From Trichobilharzia regenti (taxonomy: Eukaryota > Platyhelminthes > Trematoda > Strigeidida > Schistosomatidae): a stretch of 64,000 nucleotides of DNA. A program made the translations under genes and the position numbers. Under the pieces are notes generated by a model. That model was not told where the DNA came from. It searched no databases and was given only the letters and a program-made list of their open reading frames with translations. Below, piece after piece: positions 10,271 through 25,700 of this stretch. The DNA is taken from positions 56,617,112 through 56,681,111 of the forward strand of contig OX235265.1 in NCBI GenBank assembly GCA_944472135.2, given 5' to 3'. Every line of letters begins with the position of its first letter. The stretch's first letter is position 1.

Positions 10271-12413
10271 AAAATGAAATGAGCAACAAATGTCGCTAAA
10301 CAGTGCAATGAACAGCAACCAGATTTCTCCTACACATATGACGTTAGTAGTCTGTTGTATTGCTGTGTCTAACGTTTTACCAAATGATTTTAAAACAAAC
10401 TCAACAGTACTAGCATGTCAGACAACTCTTTATAGCAGATAATTATCAAAATAGACAGCGTTTACATAATGTACACAACTTTAAGCAGAGTTTATTGCAT
10501 GATATTTTCTCCTCGTACTGGATGTTCAAATAAAGTATTAATTGACAGATCCTGTGACACAATCCTCTCTGAGCTGAAGCACAAACCAACCCATTATGAT
10601 ATTTCTGCTTTGTCACCTTCGAGAAATCCATATTTGTTTGTAAGCCAATTATAAAAAGTTCAGGAGTACATCTTGAGATACAATGAAGTAACTCAAAAAC
10701 ATTTATTAAGTGTTTTGAGATACGCTGCCACCCACGATCAACCTTTTTCTGTAGTTTCGCAGAAACTTGTGAATCACCAGGTTATAAACAATTTAAATGC
10801 ACCCAAGAGTAAACAAGACGACGAGAGGTCATTCTTGGATTGAACAAGAGAAGTTATATGGAATAAAGATATAAGTGTTTTCAGTAGCCCATGTTCTAAG
10901 CAGGCTGCCAGAAGGATACAATCAATGATTGAAACAAAGGTAATCACTTGTAAAATGCGCGCATCGAGAGAATTCCACTATTAAAATTCATAAGTTGCGC
11001 AATGGAATTTATGTGTGAGGAATAAGACTTAGTGAAATGTGTCCGTTTCTGTTTAACAAGAAGTCAATCAATATGTTATATGTAGATAAATCGCATAAAA
11101 GCTTATAAAATAATTACTTAGTACAAATCAGTATTCTATAAAATCAAAATAACTATAAAAGGTAAACGTCCTCAAGAGACCCACTAACACTAACAGAAGT
11201 CAAACGGTGAGTATTGCCCGAAGAAACTGGTATCAAGTATTCTTGCGAAGGAATTTATTGGAAATTTGTTCAAAAATTTTGACGAGTACATCAAATTCGT
11301 TACTTTAGACTACAAATCAGTAAATGCGAACTGAGCCAATATCAAAGTCCTCATGCATGAAAACATTTCTGTTACATTACAATAAAAAATTACTTCTGTC
11401 TTATTCCTTTTATGAGACATATTTAACTTAAGCGCCATAATAATGAAGAATGCAGTTGATGTATTTTCGCCTTAGTTATCTAGGTATACATATGAGTAAA
11501 ACTTAGTCATAAATTAGAGGTTGAAATTTAATAAATGAACTTACGTAAACTAATACAACAGTTCTAGAAATAATAAACACTGAATGTTTTTCTCTAGAAA
11601 TTGATATCTCAATTTTGCCGTAAATGAACATCCCTCAAAGCCCGGTGAACTTAGCAGAGATAAAGAGTAAAGTCAATAATTGAAGAATCTTATCAAAAAA
11701 TTAAAATTTTTTCCCAACCATTCATTGTTTACTATAATTAAAACACATTGTATAAATCATAACTAGATATTTACTCACAAAAGCAATGTATATGAAAAGA
11801 AAAATAATAAATTGCAATGACGAAAATGGCGCTTCAGATAAAATGAAAGCAAAAGTTATTGAAATTAAAAAGAACCGGTGGTTTGAAGTTATTCAAATAC
11901 ACATTAGGTATATAAATATATATGTACATATAGACAGACAAAAACACATAATATTTGAAGTGATAGAACTATGACAACGGGGCAAGGAAATGGCACATAA
12001 ATTATAGTTAATAAACAGCTGATACATGACCATCTTTATCAATGAACATTTCATAAGCAAGATATGAATTTTGAAAGAAGAAAAAAAAGTTGACAAATAT
12101 TACGAAAGACATTGAGAAGCTACACTTGGAAAATATATAAATAATAAGATGTATATAGAATGATGACGGTTAAATGAAATAAACAGGCGCTTTAGAAAAG
12201 TGTGATCAAAACAGTCAAAGAACACTTTAAAATCTATGTGATAATCAGCATCGTCTGATTTTTCAACTGAAATTTCCACAGTACAAATGATTAGAGAATC
12301 TGGTTTTATGATGAAGCCATTAAAATTATCATAAAGATAAAGCAGAGTGTGCAAAAAGATTTGAAAATCACATGTGGTGTTGTATTTTTAAGATATCAAT
12401 GTTTCACAAACAC
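10271..12413. other. Intergenic DNA downstream of the bZIP gene
   Basis: About 2.1 kb of AT-rich sequence with only short open frames. No repeat or gene could be supported. Confidence 0.5.
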
Positions 12414-12419
12414 TTTATT
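12414..12419 (-). terminator. Candidate polyadenylation signal of the CREB-like gene
   Basis: AATAAA on the minus strand, about 300 bases downstream of the TGA stop at 12723-12725. Position and sequence fit a cleavage and polyadenylation signal, but the motif is common by chance in DNA this AT-rich. Confidence 0.4.
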
Positions 12420-12722
12420 CGAATCAACAAGGGGAATGATTTCGCACAATTAGGAAAGCTGTAACTTTAAGAGAGCATTGTAGAAAACACGAGCAAAGAA
12501 AATAAGAAAGGCAAAGTTATGAAGGAAGACATGGTACACCAACAAAAAACATCAAATTATCTCTTTAATGATTTTGAAATTAGGAAATTATAATATCAAT
12601 AAAAGGTATTTGCTGCTTACACAACTTTTGAAAAGAAAATCACCTTAAATATACCGATTATAACCTATTTTGTTGAGAAAGACGCAGGTAGATATTACAA
12701 TGTGATCTGGATTTGATGTTTC

Positions 12723-13755
12723 TCAAACAGACAGCCTAGATTCTGGTGCAGAGGATTCAGATTCGGCAACCATAGCGGCTGCGGCAGCCAATATAACTGC
12801 GGCACCAGTGACAGCATCCACATCATTTCCTGGTTTGCACAGTCGTTTATCATCAATGGTTTCTGGTTTTATTTCGGATTCCCTACTTGTATCAGCCGAA
12901 TTAAATACTACATTTCGATAGGCTCTTTTAGCTGCATATCGCGGATGCTGATAAGCATTACTGCTATTTTGATACTGAGGTGCTTTCCAGTTTTGTGAAT
13001 CGCTGGATATAACATGTGTCGACTGATGAGGCAGCCGACTGCTGTCCGCCTTACTTTCCATTATAAGGGGGTGTGATTCCGTGCAATGTTGTCGAAAGTG
13101 TTCACTTGAATGCGGACTTATAGTATCTGTTTCGACCGGAGGAGTATATGAAATTGAAACAGAACTATGAGAACAATCAGGTTTCGAGTCGTTTGGTTTT
13201 GTCAGACATGAGTGTGACGACAGTTCGTCTACAGACGATCGACTAACATGGGTAGCACCACAAGCTATATTTGGGGACGTCTCAGAACACTTCAAAGAAT
13301 ATGGACTCAACCATGTAGTTTGAGTTGAATATGGTGACAACTTAGGTGCAGTAAATACAGAACGTCGGCGATGTCGTATGGATCGCGTATGATCATTTAG
13401 CTGTTGGATATCTTCTCCAAAATCAGATGAAATTTGATTTACTTCTGAAGTTCTATCGCACATACTCCGATCGGTGTCCGAAGTAAATCGGGCAGTAGAA
13501 TCTAATCCTGAAGATTCCGCAGTATCTCCACCAGAATAGCTGGCAGACACAGAAGTTACAGCAGCCAACACCGCAGCAGCGCATGCAGCTGTAGAGCTAT
13601 TTAATCCCAAACCACATAACTCTTTGAAACAAAGTGCTTTTACTTTTTGGAGTTCTTCAATCAATTGTTGATTCTGACTTTCGAGGAGACTGACTCGAGC
13701 TTCCAAACATTTTACATATTCCTTCTTTTTTCTTCTACATTCCCTTGCAGCTTCT
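12723..13755 (-). CDS. CREB: CREB-like gene, last coding exon (second half of bZIP and C-terminal extension)
   Basis: The exon starts after a CTGTCCCAG acceptor at 13755. Its first base completes the split Arg codon of the KNR|EAAR junction. It encodes the rest of the basic region, the zipper, then about 300 residues rich in Ser, Thr, Pro and Ala with an HRRRSVF basic site and a poly-Ala stretch (VILAAAAAMVAE) near the end. The TGA stop is at 12723-12725. The long tail after the zipper is unusual for CREB proteins. Confidence 0.9.
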
Positions 13756-16700
13756 CTGGGACAGAAAAAGTAAGAATGACACTAAAGTGGCTGAATCAAT
13801 ACAAATAGTTCAAAGAAATAAACCACAATAATTACAGAACAAGGTCAAATGCTTATTTAGTTTGTTTGTAGTTTACAACAAACATCAAAATAAAAAACTA
13901 TTCGAAGACCGATTGCTCAATGGTATTATAAATGCTAAAATTATGAACATTAGTAAAGTGATTTTTGAAGCCATATCTACAGACATGAGCAGCTTTAGTA
14001 CATAACTAATAGTCCTAAGATTCTAGCTTGATAAGGCACGTTCTTTCATTTGATTTACTCTTCAATTAATCAACCATTAAACGATAAAAGCATAGTGCCT
14101 ATTGTTATGTACTAGGTTTCCCCGTCGCCAAATTGTTATGTACTCGTCGCTAAATTATTGTTATGGACTGGTCGAGAAACTAATAGTCCTGACGCGAGAA
14201 GGCGGAAATCAGAAGACCACTAGGTTTGCGATGATACTTCTATTGTCCAAACACAAGGAGACGAAAATAAATGGTCTCACACCAAAGTGATAAGTAAGTA
14301 AAGTAGTTCACACAAATTGTGAATGCGAATATATATAAATAATTCAGACAAAGCGTGGGAAAAATCATTAGACAGTCTTAACATGAATGGCTAATTATAA
14401 TGGAGTGTCGATCCAAATATACATAGCGAATATAGCAGACATGTGAACAACCATATATGGATATATGTCACCAAGCAACGGACTGTCAACAAACACTCAT
14501 ATTATATATAATATAATATAAGGAGAATATACATTGATAAAGGAGACAAGTTCATACCAGTGAAATGGTCACAGACTAAGCAAGCAAACAGAAAGAGACC
14601 AACATACACACACACATAAATATATATATGTGGATACATATCACCTATGAGCATGAATTTAGAAACCAATTGACAGCCATCATTTCGACATGACAGGCAG
14701 GTCTGCATACTCCAGAGATCTGCAATGGATGTTGCTACAAGTCATAGCATACCAGAAAGGTAGGCTGGATAGCAGTCAGACTAAAAGCAATTATTTTCAC
14801 TGCCTAAATCCCTTGATCTATAGTGACTGACTGAAAACGAAGTCATACTGCTGCAGGAAAGTACTGTAACAGTAGCAAGGTTTTTTCTTTCGAGACGCAA
14901 GCAAGCGCACTATGCCACCTTTTTCTTCAGGGGAGAACAATTTGTAAAGGTCGTCCTAAAAAGAGAACATGCTAACTTAAGGAGTGGCGGTCTGCTTAGA
15001 TCTCTGGACTACCTAATTTTCATTCGAGACAATTGTGCATAATACAGCTATTGTTACTGTCACCATTATTATTACGGTGGTTAGCAAATATGTACAGGTA
15101 GACACCAAGTATAAACCAATCACATGCTTCCACACGTATATGCAATTCCTCTGTTTATCGCCCACTTTCATTTGCTTACTTTCAAACTCGTTAATATTAT
15201 TCTCGAGAAAGTTTCTTCACCTTTTCCTAACTCTTTGACTATAGTTAGTTAGCTCAGTCGACTTTTTTATTGAAGATAGCAGCATCCGGAAATTGTGCAA
15301 AAATTGAATAACAGACCTCATCAGTAACAAATAGGTCACACTGAGCTTTATACATGTGTTGTATCTCAGAGATACGCCAAAAGGACCCATTTGACAAATA
15401 TGGTAAATTTACAAAACCCACCATAAGGATGGGTGGCTACGAAAGCTTTGTTCGCTTATGGGAGAGTGTGGGTGGTTGTTGCTTCTGGGCTGACCACATT
15501 GTGGAAGTTGATTTGCTTTCGGAGTGCTTAAAACAGGAGGAGCATTCGTGCTGCGTGACCGCACAGCCCAGGCAACAACTGATAGGATCCCATCTAGACC
15601 AGTTCATAGTAGTTTTAGGAGTTGTACCGATATCAAGATCACACTTCCGGCTAGGAACCGCCTCAAGGTAAGCTGGTGTGTACAATTTTTGGGATCAGCC
15701 TTTTCTAACCTCCCTTTCTAGATCGGAGAGGCAGACAAACTGGTAGGCTGGTTATCTGGAGGAAACACCTTACTGCCTTTATATGCCTATTCCCCAGCAG
15801 TCCGACTCTCTCCACAGACCTGCCACCATAATGGAAATAACTAACATGATATGACATTAAGGTAACTGCTTTTAGTCTAACCGCTATCCAAACGACCTGC
15901 AGGAAAACTAGTTCAAGCCAGGTGTAGCTTGTTCGGTTACTGAGATTTACAATCTCGATCACTACATCAAGGTAGCAGCTGTCGGTCGGGTCTCTGTCAA
16001 ATGTAGGATGATCGTCTTCAAGGACGCCTAATTAAGGGATAGGCGACAAAGTAGTTAAATGTTATGAAGAATGTGATTTGGTTGGAAGAGAGTTACGGAT
16101 AACCAAACCAAAACATGGCATGGTTTGAGTTACTTGAGGTGAAAATTGGCTGGCTAGGACCCACAAGATAGTCATAATCAATGGTTCAAGCCTTTTGCTC
16201 CACATGGCTCTAAATCGTTGACACTTGTGTGGATATATTCACTCAATTTTATTTTCAAGGCTGAAAATTCGTATCAATCACCTAGTTATTCTTCTTCATT
16301 CATTGCAGTTTCATTACATTGCTTTTATTTACCTTTACATGTCTTCTCAGAATTGGCATCAACTGGAACGGATACACGTTTGTGTGAAATTTTACGCATA
16401 CCACGCACATTAACAAATAAGAAACACAGAACTCAAAAGTCGAGGTGAGTGAATAAAGGGACATTGTAGATACTCAAAAAATGGTTATAATGTTCAATTT
16501 CAAAATCATGGACTACAATTAAAATATAGGTGGACTACGTTTTAAAAAACACCATAAAACAACTGAACCAAATTGTTTTAAAACGAAGTAAGTGTGCGTT
16601 TGCATATCCAATAAAGCAATGATGCTTACCCGACATCTATGTAACACCGACCTTACTACACCTAGTTGGAAATGTTCCTGGAAGTACTACTCTGTCAGAA

Positions 16701-19700
16701 AGACTAGCTAGAAAGCGATAAGACTGAGAAAAATTACCACCATAAAGCAAACTGTCTACACTGATGGTGGAAAAGAGAGCGGTGCAGTAAAGTGTTTCGT
16801 TAGAGAGTACAGTTTTCCTGACTTTGAGAGGCAAGGTCAGAAAAGGCCGGTGCTAAGACTGTACAACCGGACTCATCCTACCGCTGTTCGAAACCAACAC
16901 TGGAGTTTTTGGCGAAGTTAAACTTTCGACACCACTAACTACCAATCAGCGAATTATCTAATGAGATTCACGAACGATATCGAATTATCCAATGAGGTCC
17001 ACGAACGCAGTTCAATGTTTTATAGCGTTTGATTCATTTCTAATGCGTGACCTTGCAAAGCTATTGTTGCAATTCGAGGAGGTTAGCGTTTTCCAGTGTT
17101 TCCTGGATTTGAGTTGCGCCGGAAAAAGGGAATCTGTTTGTGTGGTGGTATCACGACTTTAAAAAGCTATACCAAATCAACTGATGGGTTTGTTCATCGT
17201 TGTGCTGTATGTTTGAAGCTTACTAACGCTAGAGAGAGTAAGCTGATAATTTTAATATTTCGTAGGAACTTTTTTCGCTAGGTCGCTTCTCTCCCTAAGG
17301 ATAGCAGATAGAAAGGCAACTACTCTTATACCTATTATTACCAGACTTGTTAAGCGGGAGTCAATTATACACACCGACGAGTGGAAAGGTTACAATTCAC
17401 TGTCATCTCTGGGATATATTCATCATAGAGTTAACCATTCAAGTGATTTTGTGGATCCCGTTACGAGGACACATACAAATTCTATTGAAAGATTTTGGGG
17501 CAGGTTGAAAAATAGGATAAGGGATATAAATGGATCTCAAAAGGATCTCATTTATGGTCATTTGGATGAATATATGTACAGGATATGGTGTAACTTCTCC
17601 ATTGGCAGTCCCATGCTAAACTGGGAGATGTTTCTCTCACATATTCGAGAAAGATATCCCATGTAACTTTTTTATTCTCTATTTTATGCTTTTTTCTACA
17701 AATATACATTTCCATTCATCATATATGCCTCTTTAATGTGACTGGTCAATTTAAGGTCGTTTGCTGATTGGTTGTTAATGGTGTCTAAAGTTTAACTTTG
17801 CCGAGTTTTTCATACAGACAAGAATCTATAAATAGTAACTCTATAAACAACAGTCTCAAAACAGGTCACATGCTGCCAACAAACACTCACAGGGCTTCGA
17901 GGTCAGGCAAAAAACTTCTTCTTCTCTCTTGATTGCTGCAGTTAGACGCTTATCCTACAGATATGCAATGTTAGAGTAACTTCCATCTTTGTCGAAACAA
18001 TAAGGGATGTCACAGTTAACTTGACTTCCCATTACTACTGAAATGCTGAAGTCGTTTGGAATAATACTCTCACGTCTTAAGAGAAAGATGTTGGAAACAC
18101 TTAATCTAGGAATATGTTAATCTATTTGATCAAAAAATTACTTTAGATAACTTCGTGACAGACGGTATTCAAAATATTACTAACGTAGCTATATGACTGA
18201 GAATTAAGACAGTTGGCATAACAAGGAAATACAATGAATACACTCACCTATTTTTCAAAAGACGTTGTTCTCGTTTGCGATTCGGTTCATCAGTTTTGAA
18301 ATCGCATTCTGTGCCACAGTTAGTTCGCAGTGACCTACAGGAAACAGATGACCTGGAGGTAGCACCACTCGCGTCATCCATTGGTGGGTTTTTAACTCTA
18401 CACTCAACATTGACTGGAGAGATATTTAGTTGTGGAGTTGCGGAATTTGATAGTGAAGAGCAGCTTAGTGGTGAGGTTGGAGGACAATTAGCTAAAGCAA
18501 GTTCGCTTGAAACTGATGTTGGCGTTGGAGAAAAATATCTTGGATTGCATTTATTGGAATTCTGATCGAAGGATGACTGAACACTTGAAGGATGGGCTAA
18601 ATGTGAATCGTATTTAGGTGACGTTTTATAAAACGACTGAAAGTTTGCATCGTCATAACTTCCGTGGGAAACACTGGTAGGATTGCGAGAATGATCTGCA
18701 TTTTCATCAGGATCTAGAGTTGATAAATAATGACGTGTAATTTTAGCTGGACCTTCTGAGTTCATGTCCATCAAGTAAGATTCACTTGAACGAATTTGTT
18801 GATCAACACAACGAAAACTGTCGCACAGAAACGAAGTGGGAATGGATGACTGGCGCATTAAAGGAAAGCCTTGTGTCTGAGATGCTATATCCTCAGGATA
18901 CTCAGGAAGACCCAAATGCTGAAAATAAAGATGGACAAAGTTGATTATATAAGGAGAAAAAAATATCACAAAGCAACAAACTAGAGACAGAAAACTACAC
19001 AACTCTATGCACATACATATCCACTGAGTTTCTGCATTATAGGAAACATAAAATAAGGAAGTTGGGAAAAATCCGCTCTCACTATATGAACAACTGAGAG
19101 AAAATGTAGCTCTAGTTTCAATTCATCAATTCAGACACTTGTAGAATCTGAACTCATACAGTTTCTGGTTCATGTAATCTAAGTTTAAACAATACGTAAG
19201 TTTGTCTACTGTTTGGAGTGAGATGGTTACGGCACCACTAATATTACAAATCAAACTCCCGCAACTAATGTGTCTTATATACGTGCATATTTTAAACAAA
19301 GAATTTCTACTTCTCAAGAAACGCGGACAACAACCACGAACACACTGAGGGAGTGGCTATCACGATGTCACCAGTGGCAGCTAAAGTTCTAACGCAGTGG
19401 AGAACAATTTCATCCAGGATCGTGACAGCGAGATTCAACTCCAAAGCAAGGGAGGTAACAATTATCAATGCTACACACACTGCTACAAACAACGCGGAAC
19501 AGGAAAAGAAGGAGGATTTTTACAGACAACTACAAACACTAATGGACGACATACCAAATGGTGACATTAAAATCCTCATGGGCGATATGAATGCCAGTCT
19601 AACTGGGAGCAGATAATACAGGAAGACAACCCATCATGGGTCGAGAGGCCTTCGCTCAGAGAAATGAATGAGAATGGAGAATTTTAGCAGACTTCAGTGC

Positions 19701-22700
19701 TTTCAACGATTTGGTGATCAGAGGGAGCGTGTACAAACACAAGGATATGCACAAAGCAACATGGATTTCGCCTGACGAACACACCACAAACCAGATAGAT
19801 TTCTTCTCAATCTGAAGGAAATGGAGACGCAGCTTGCTAGATACAAAGTAGAGAAAGGGAAGCAGATGTGGGCTCAGACTATCATCTAGTTCTAGGAACC
19901 TTCAAGGTGAAGCTGAAATCCTTCAGAACAACTGAAGACAGGCCACTGCATTTTAAGTTCAACATTCAGAAACTTAAGGACAAAACTACAAATGATACCT
20001 TCACCACATATCAGATCAGAGCAAAGTCGGACACACTACGTAGCATCACTGAGGAAACCTGTGTGGAAGAACATTGGAACTGACTCTCTGAAAGCGATAT
20101 TCAAGGAAACGTGTACAACTGTTCTAGGAAGAAGCAAGAGACGAGACAAGGAATGACTGTCAACGGATACCTGGAAGCTAATCGAGGAGAGGAGGATAGT
20201 GAAAGAGGGGATGACTCATTGCAAAGATGCTCAACAGAAGGAGACGCTGAATTCAATGTACACCGCACTGAGTATAGCATTGAAGAAGAGTGCTAGAAAA
20301 GACAAACGACAATTCTATGACACACTGGCTGGAAACTGAAGCAGAACAGGCAGGGCCCGAGCAAAAGAAACATCAGGCGACTATATCAGATGACCAAGTC
20401 TCTATCCAGGAAGAGATCAACCCAAATGAAACCAATGAAAGATGCTCAAGGGAACCTAATCACCAAGGAGGAGAAACAAATCAAACAATGGACTGACCAC
20501 TTTAAAGGACTCTTGAGTCGACCACCACCGGAAACTCGCCCAGAAATACCACCACCACCAACAGCACACACGGAAATGTCCGTCAGTTGACGACTCCTCC
20601 AACGAGAGAAGAAATCCTGAATGTGAGCAATCTACTGAAGTACAGTCGGGAAGGCAGCAGGAACAGACGGCATTCATCCTGAAGCACTGAAGATGGCCCA
20701 GAGATTACGGCAGATGTTCTCACTCCATTACTGCAAAACGTTTGCAAAGAAGGAAACGTGCCCACTGATTGGAAGAAACGCTGACTACCTCGTCAAACTG
20801 CTAAAGAAGGGCGACTTAAGCCTGTACAAGAACTAGCGTGCAATCATGCCCTTGTCCACACCAAGTAAAATACTAAGTCACATCATCCTGGAGAGAATAA
20901 AGGATCCACTGCATACAGAACTCCACACCTCATAGGAACAAGCTGGATTTAGGAAAGGTAATCATGTGCTGATCAAATTGTCACTCTACGCATCGTCATC
21001 ACAGAACAAAGCATAGAATGGCAGTCAAATCTCACTCCACCTCAACTGCATCGACTTCGGAAAGGCCTTCGACAGACAGTGTTGACCGAGAAGTAATTTG
21101 GAGACTACTTCAATACTACGGCGTGCAGTCCCCACGTCTTTGACAACCTCATTCAGCAGCTAGCTATATGACTGATAGAATTCAGTCTGAAACAAAGAAA
21201 GGACTAGACAAGTCACACTAGTTACTAATGTCCAATCAGACAATGCCACGTGTCAGTCAGGTGATCCACAACGGAAAACTCAGCGAGGCGTTTGAAGTGC
21301 ATACAGGAGTAAGACAAGGTTGGCTGCCTATTATCACCGATGATATTCTTAATTGTGGTGGACTGGACTATGTTTCAGACTGTGTGTCGGGAATGAGAAG
21401 ACAGGAGTACGCCGGACCACAATGAGAAGACTCTAGAAAATCTGGATTTCGCGCGCAGATGATATATGTCTGATGTTACTCAAACTCGAAGACTTGTAGG
21501 CGAAAACCAACAAACTGGCCGAAGAGGCAGCGAAAGCAGGACTGCAGGTGAACACAGACAAGATGGAGGTGATGAAGATCAACCAATCAACAACAACAAC
21601 AACAACAACAACAACACAGCACAAATCACCATCAACGGAGAAATTTAACAGAGGTTACCTCCTTCACTTATCTGGGAAGCATCGTTTCAACTAAAGGCGG
21701 AACGGACGAAGGTATCAAAGTCAGAATCCGAAAGGTAAGATACGCCTTCATCCACCAACCTGAAACCAGTTTGGGAATCTTCTGCACTCAGCCAGCATAA
21801 GAAACAAGATTCACATTTTCAACACCAATGTCAAGTTGGTTCTTATATATGGGTCAGAAACCTGCACTGCATATCATGAAAAGGATTTCCAACAGGTTGC
21901 AGACTTTCATCAACAGCTGCCTTCGCTGGCTCCATACTGAGGATCAAATAGTCAGAAAGAATAAGCAACAAGAAACTATGGGAACAAACCAACCAAGAGC
22001 CGACCGCTCAACAAATATGTAGGAGAAAGTGGAGATGGATCGGGCATACATTGAGGAGGCCGCTGAATGACATTGCACGCCAGGCCCTTGAGTTGAATCC
22101 GAATGGGAAGAGACGAGTGAGTCGTCAGTGGGAGGGTGACATGGAGGAGGTCGTGTGAGGAAGAGATAAGAGTTAGGTCAATCGTGGACACAGCTGAGGA
22201 GGACGCAGAAGATAGGACAAAGTGGAGATGTGTTGTTAAAGTCCTATGTTCCACTCGGAATGCAAAGAAATATTAATAATAACAATTCAGTGGAATAAAT
22301 CAAATGGAATTCGAGAAGTTGGTAGGACAATAAAACACCTTCTATTGTTATTCAAGTATTGGTTAGTAGGGATTTGGTTGATTGGTTACAGGATTTCATC
22401 ATGAGCTGCCATCAGTTAGAGAAGCATTGGAAACCCTGGGAGTACTGCACGGCTAATTCTTCCTAGTTTGGGAACTCTTCATCAGTGGATGCGTACTTAT
22501 GAGAAGTCCCAAACTAGAACGAAACAGCTCCCCAGTACCCCCAGGTTTCTTAATGGTTCTTTCTCTAACCAATGCCAGCTCATGATGAAATCCTGTAACT
22601 TTTTATTGTTATTCATATGAAACTTAATATTTAACTGATATTACTATATCTATGATAAATCATTGTTCTTAAAATGAAAATGTTTTGATTATTATGGTCT

Positions 22701-25700
22701 TCAGACTAAAGCGAGAATTCTGAAGTCGAACTCAAATACCGTTTTTATGGTTACAAAGTCCCACTCCATCAAATAAAAAAACTGTATTCACTAGGGTTGC
22801 ATGATTCCGTGACACTGAGACAGTAGATATTTGCTTGATTAAGTATAACTGATTATGAATTCCTGCAACATTTTAAATCTCAAAGTACACAATTTTCATG
22901 CCCAGGAAAACATAAGTGATTCATTCATTATAAATGTCACTAAACTCATATTCAACTTGGAGAGTATCACTTTCACTGTAGTGGTCATACTACTTCCTTC
23001 CCTACTGTAAGATACAATTTTAAATTTTGACTTAAACACTAAACTGAAAGCGTTTAATTTGAACTGTAAGTATGAGATATCACTAGAATTACACTTTTTG
23101 TGCACTAGTGCATCTTTTCCAGTGTTTTTTGAAACTGGTGCATGAGATTTTACACAGTCTGAGCTATTTGATTTTAGCAAGTGCAGATATTAAATACATG
23201 ACTATCATCTCCCAAGATGGGTTCAAGATGTCTACGACTTGTTTTTTTGTCAGTTTAATTCCGCGTGACTGCTTTACTAAAAGTTATTTGCTCCTAATCA
23301 CAGACTTTTGATATATGTTTAGGCACTCTAAAGTAAGCCCTTTCGTCGTTATTCGAATGCATATGCTTTGGCAGCTACACACAAATCGATGCACACAGTT
23401 GCAGGCAACAAACGAATGGTATATTATGCCTTTTGAATGGACTAAGGAATATGCTGTTTGACACACAGAAATCAATCCAGCCCCAGCGTACATCCTAGCC
23501 CAGTGATTTCTTAAATCGTCTGTTGGTTATTTCTGAGATTTCTCTAATTTGAATTTTAGTTGAATGAATACAGGTTTTTCTTTGTCGCCAAGGTATTCTT
23601 TAGTTTTCACTTTTCCTAAATATATCGATAAATCTTTGAGGATATTCACTGTCTCACAGCACCTTTCTATGATCCGCAGCTTCTCCTGCAGCTTGTAGCT
23701 GCAACATACCATTTTCCTCCAGTGAAATAATATTTTGGTTACGGCACGGTTGCAGTTAATCGGACAGAAACTGTTGAAATTCAGGCAACTTCCAGTTCGT
23801 GTACGTTTTTTGGTCGATGTATCTTTGCAATATGCCACCTATTCTGCGCTCAACGGTAATTTTCAGGAAGTTGAGTTCTCCGTCATCTTCATACTCCGAG
23901 GTAAAATTATTGTTTTCCTGGACGCTATTAAAGCTTCCTAACAAATGGAGTGCATGAAATAAATCATCACATGAGTCTATTTAATAATTGCCGAACACAC
24001 ATATGATTTGGTCAATCTGATCACATCTCGATGGATTATCCTAGTACTTTGTTTAGAATTTATTTGGGTGCTGTTATACACACTGTAGTTCATCGTGCTG
24101 TCATTTTTATCCTTGTTATGTATTCTTTCTTTCATAGGCTTGATTCTTCTTTTTGAATTAAATACTTTCTATCGATGCTATTTGTGTTTTGTTTATTGTT
24201 GGAGTATCATTTGAACTAAACTTCACAATCTCTGAGAAAAATAGCACCATAATTAGCTCCCAGGATAGATGACTAGAACGTTGGAAAGAACACTTTGAGG
24301 AGCAGTTACATTCGCCTACACTCAGCTACACTCAACTTACCGAACATCCAACAACTCCCTCAATGGGATATAGACACAGGTCCTCCGTCCCTAACTGAGC
24401 TTACTAAAGCTGTCACTAATCTGAAACAAGGCAAAGTAGCGGGACCTGATGGAATGACTCCAGAGGTATTTAAGTACGGCGAAGACAGTTTACTGTCTGC
24501 ATTAACTGAGGTTCTAGGCAGCGTCTGGGAATCAGAGGAAGTCCCATCGGGTTGGTGTAAGTCACTGATTATACCCATATACAAGAAAGGAGACAAGTCT
24601 TCTTGTGATAATCACAGGGAGATTAGCTTGACTAATATAGTATCTAAAGTCCTAGGCTCAATAATCATGCGTAGACTAAACGGTACTCGGGAGGAACAAA
24701 CACGAGAGAATCAGGCAGGCTTTAGACCAGGAAGAAGGTGTCTTGATCATATCTTCACCCTTCGACAGATTCTGGAACATAGGCGTCCAACAATCGTTAT
24801 ATTGCTTGACTTAAAGGCGGCATTCCATTCTGTCGACCAAGAGGTTCTCTGGCGATTCTTGGCTGTAAAGGGAATCCCGAGAAAATACATTGCACTGATC
24901 AAGGCACTCTACTCGAACTCATGCAGCCAGGTGAGGGCCTACAGCGAGTTGTCATCTGAAGTGGTGACAACTATTGGTATCCGTCGGGGATGCCCACTAT
25001 CCCCATTCCTACTCAATTCATCATAGATGTACTGATGGAATTAACCCTAACTTACTTCAGAGACTCAGGGATTGACTTGTTACCATCAGGGAATAATCTC
25101 GTTGATATATTCCTTCTAGGTGAAGACGCTGACAAAATGAAGAGTCTTCTGAACACCTTGAGCTGAGCAGCAAGCAATCTGCGAATGTTTGGCATGCGAT
25201 TCACTCCCACGAAATGTAAGATGATGCTACGGAACTGGACTACATTGACTCCTAGCTTACAAATATGGAGTGAAGTGGTAGAGCACGTTGACCGTTTCAC
25301 TTATTTGGGAGGTACCATCAGCCAGTGCCAACGGGTTGATCTCTGACGAAATCTCAGCACGGATACAGGAGGCTAGTTTCGAATATGCCAGTTTACGTCG
25401 TCTCTGGCGTAGACGTGATATCCGGCTATCGACCAAAGGACGTGCATACTGCTCAGCAGTCCTCTCCTTCCTCCTTTGTGGCTATGAGAACTGGCCATTG
25501 AGAGTAGAAGACATGAAAAGGCCGGCTAGCTATCTTTGATCATATTTGCCTATATCCTATCTCCTATGTTAGGTGGTATAATAGGGTGAGCAATATTGAG
25601 ATTAGGCGTCGAGTGCTAGGTAAGGAGGGGAAATCAATCGATGAGGCTGTGAAACTACATCGAATGAGATGGTTAGGATGTGTGTTACGCATGCCTAGCC

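Noticed and set aside
14102..14290. LTR remnant suggested by repeated TGTTATGTACT
   Set aside because: No second LTR, no TG...CA ends and no internal sequence could be identified.
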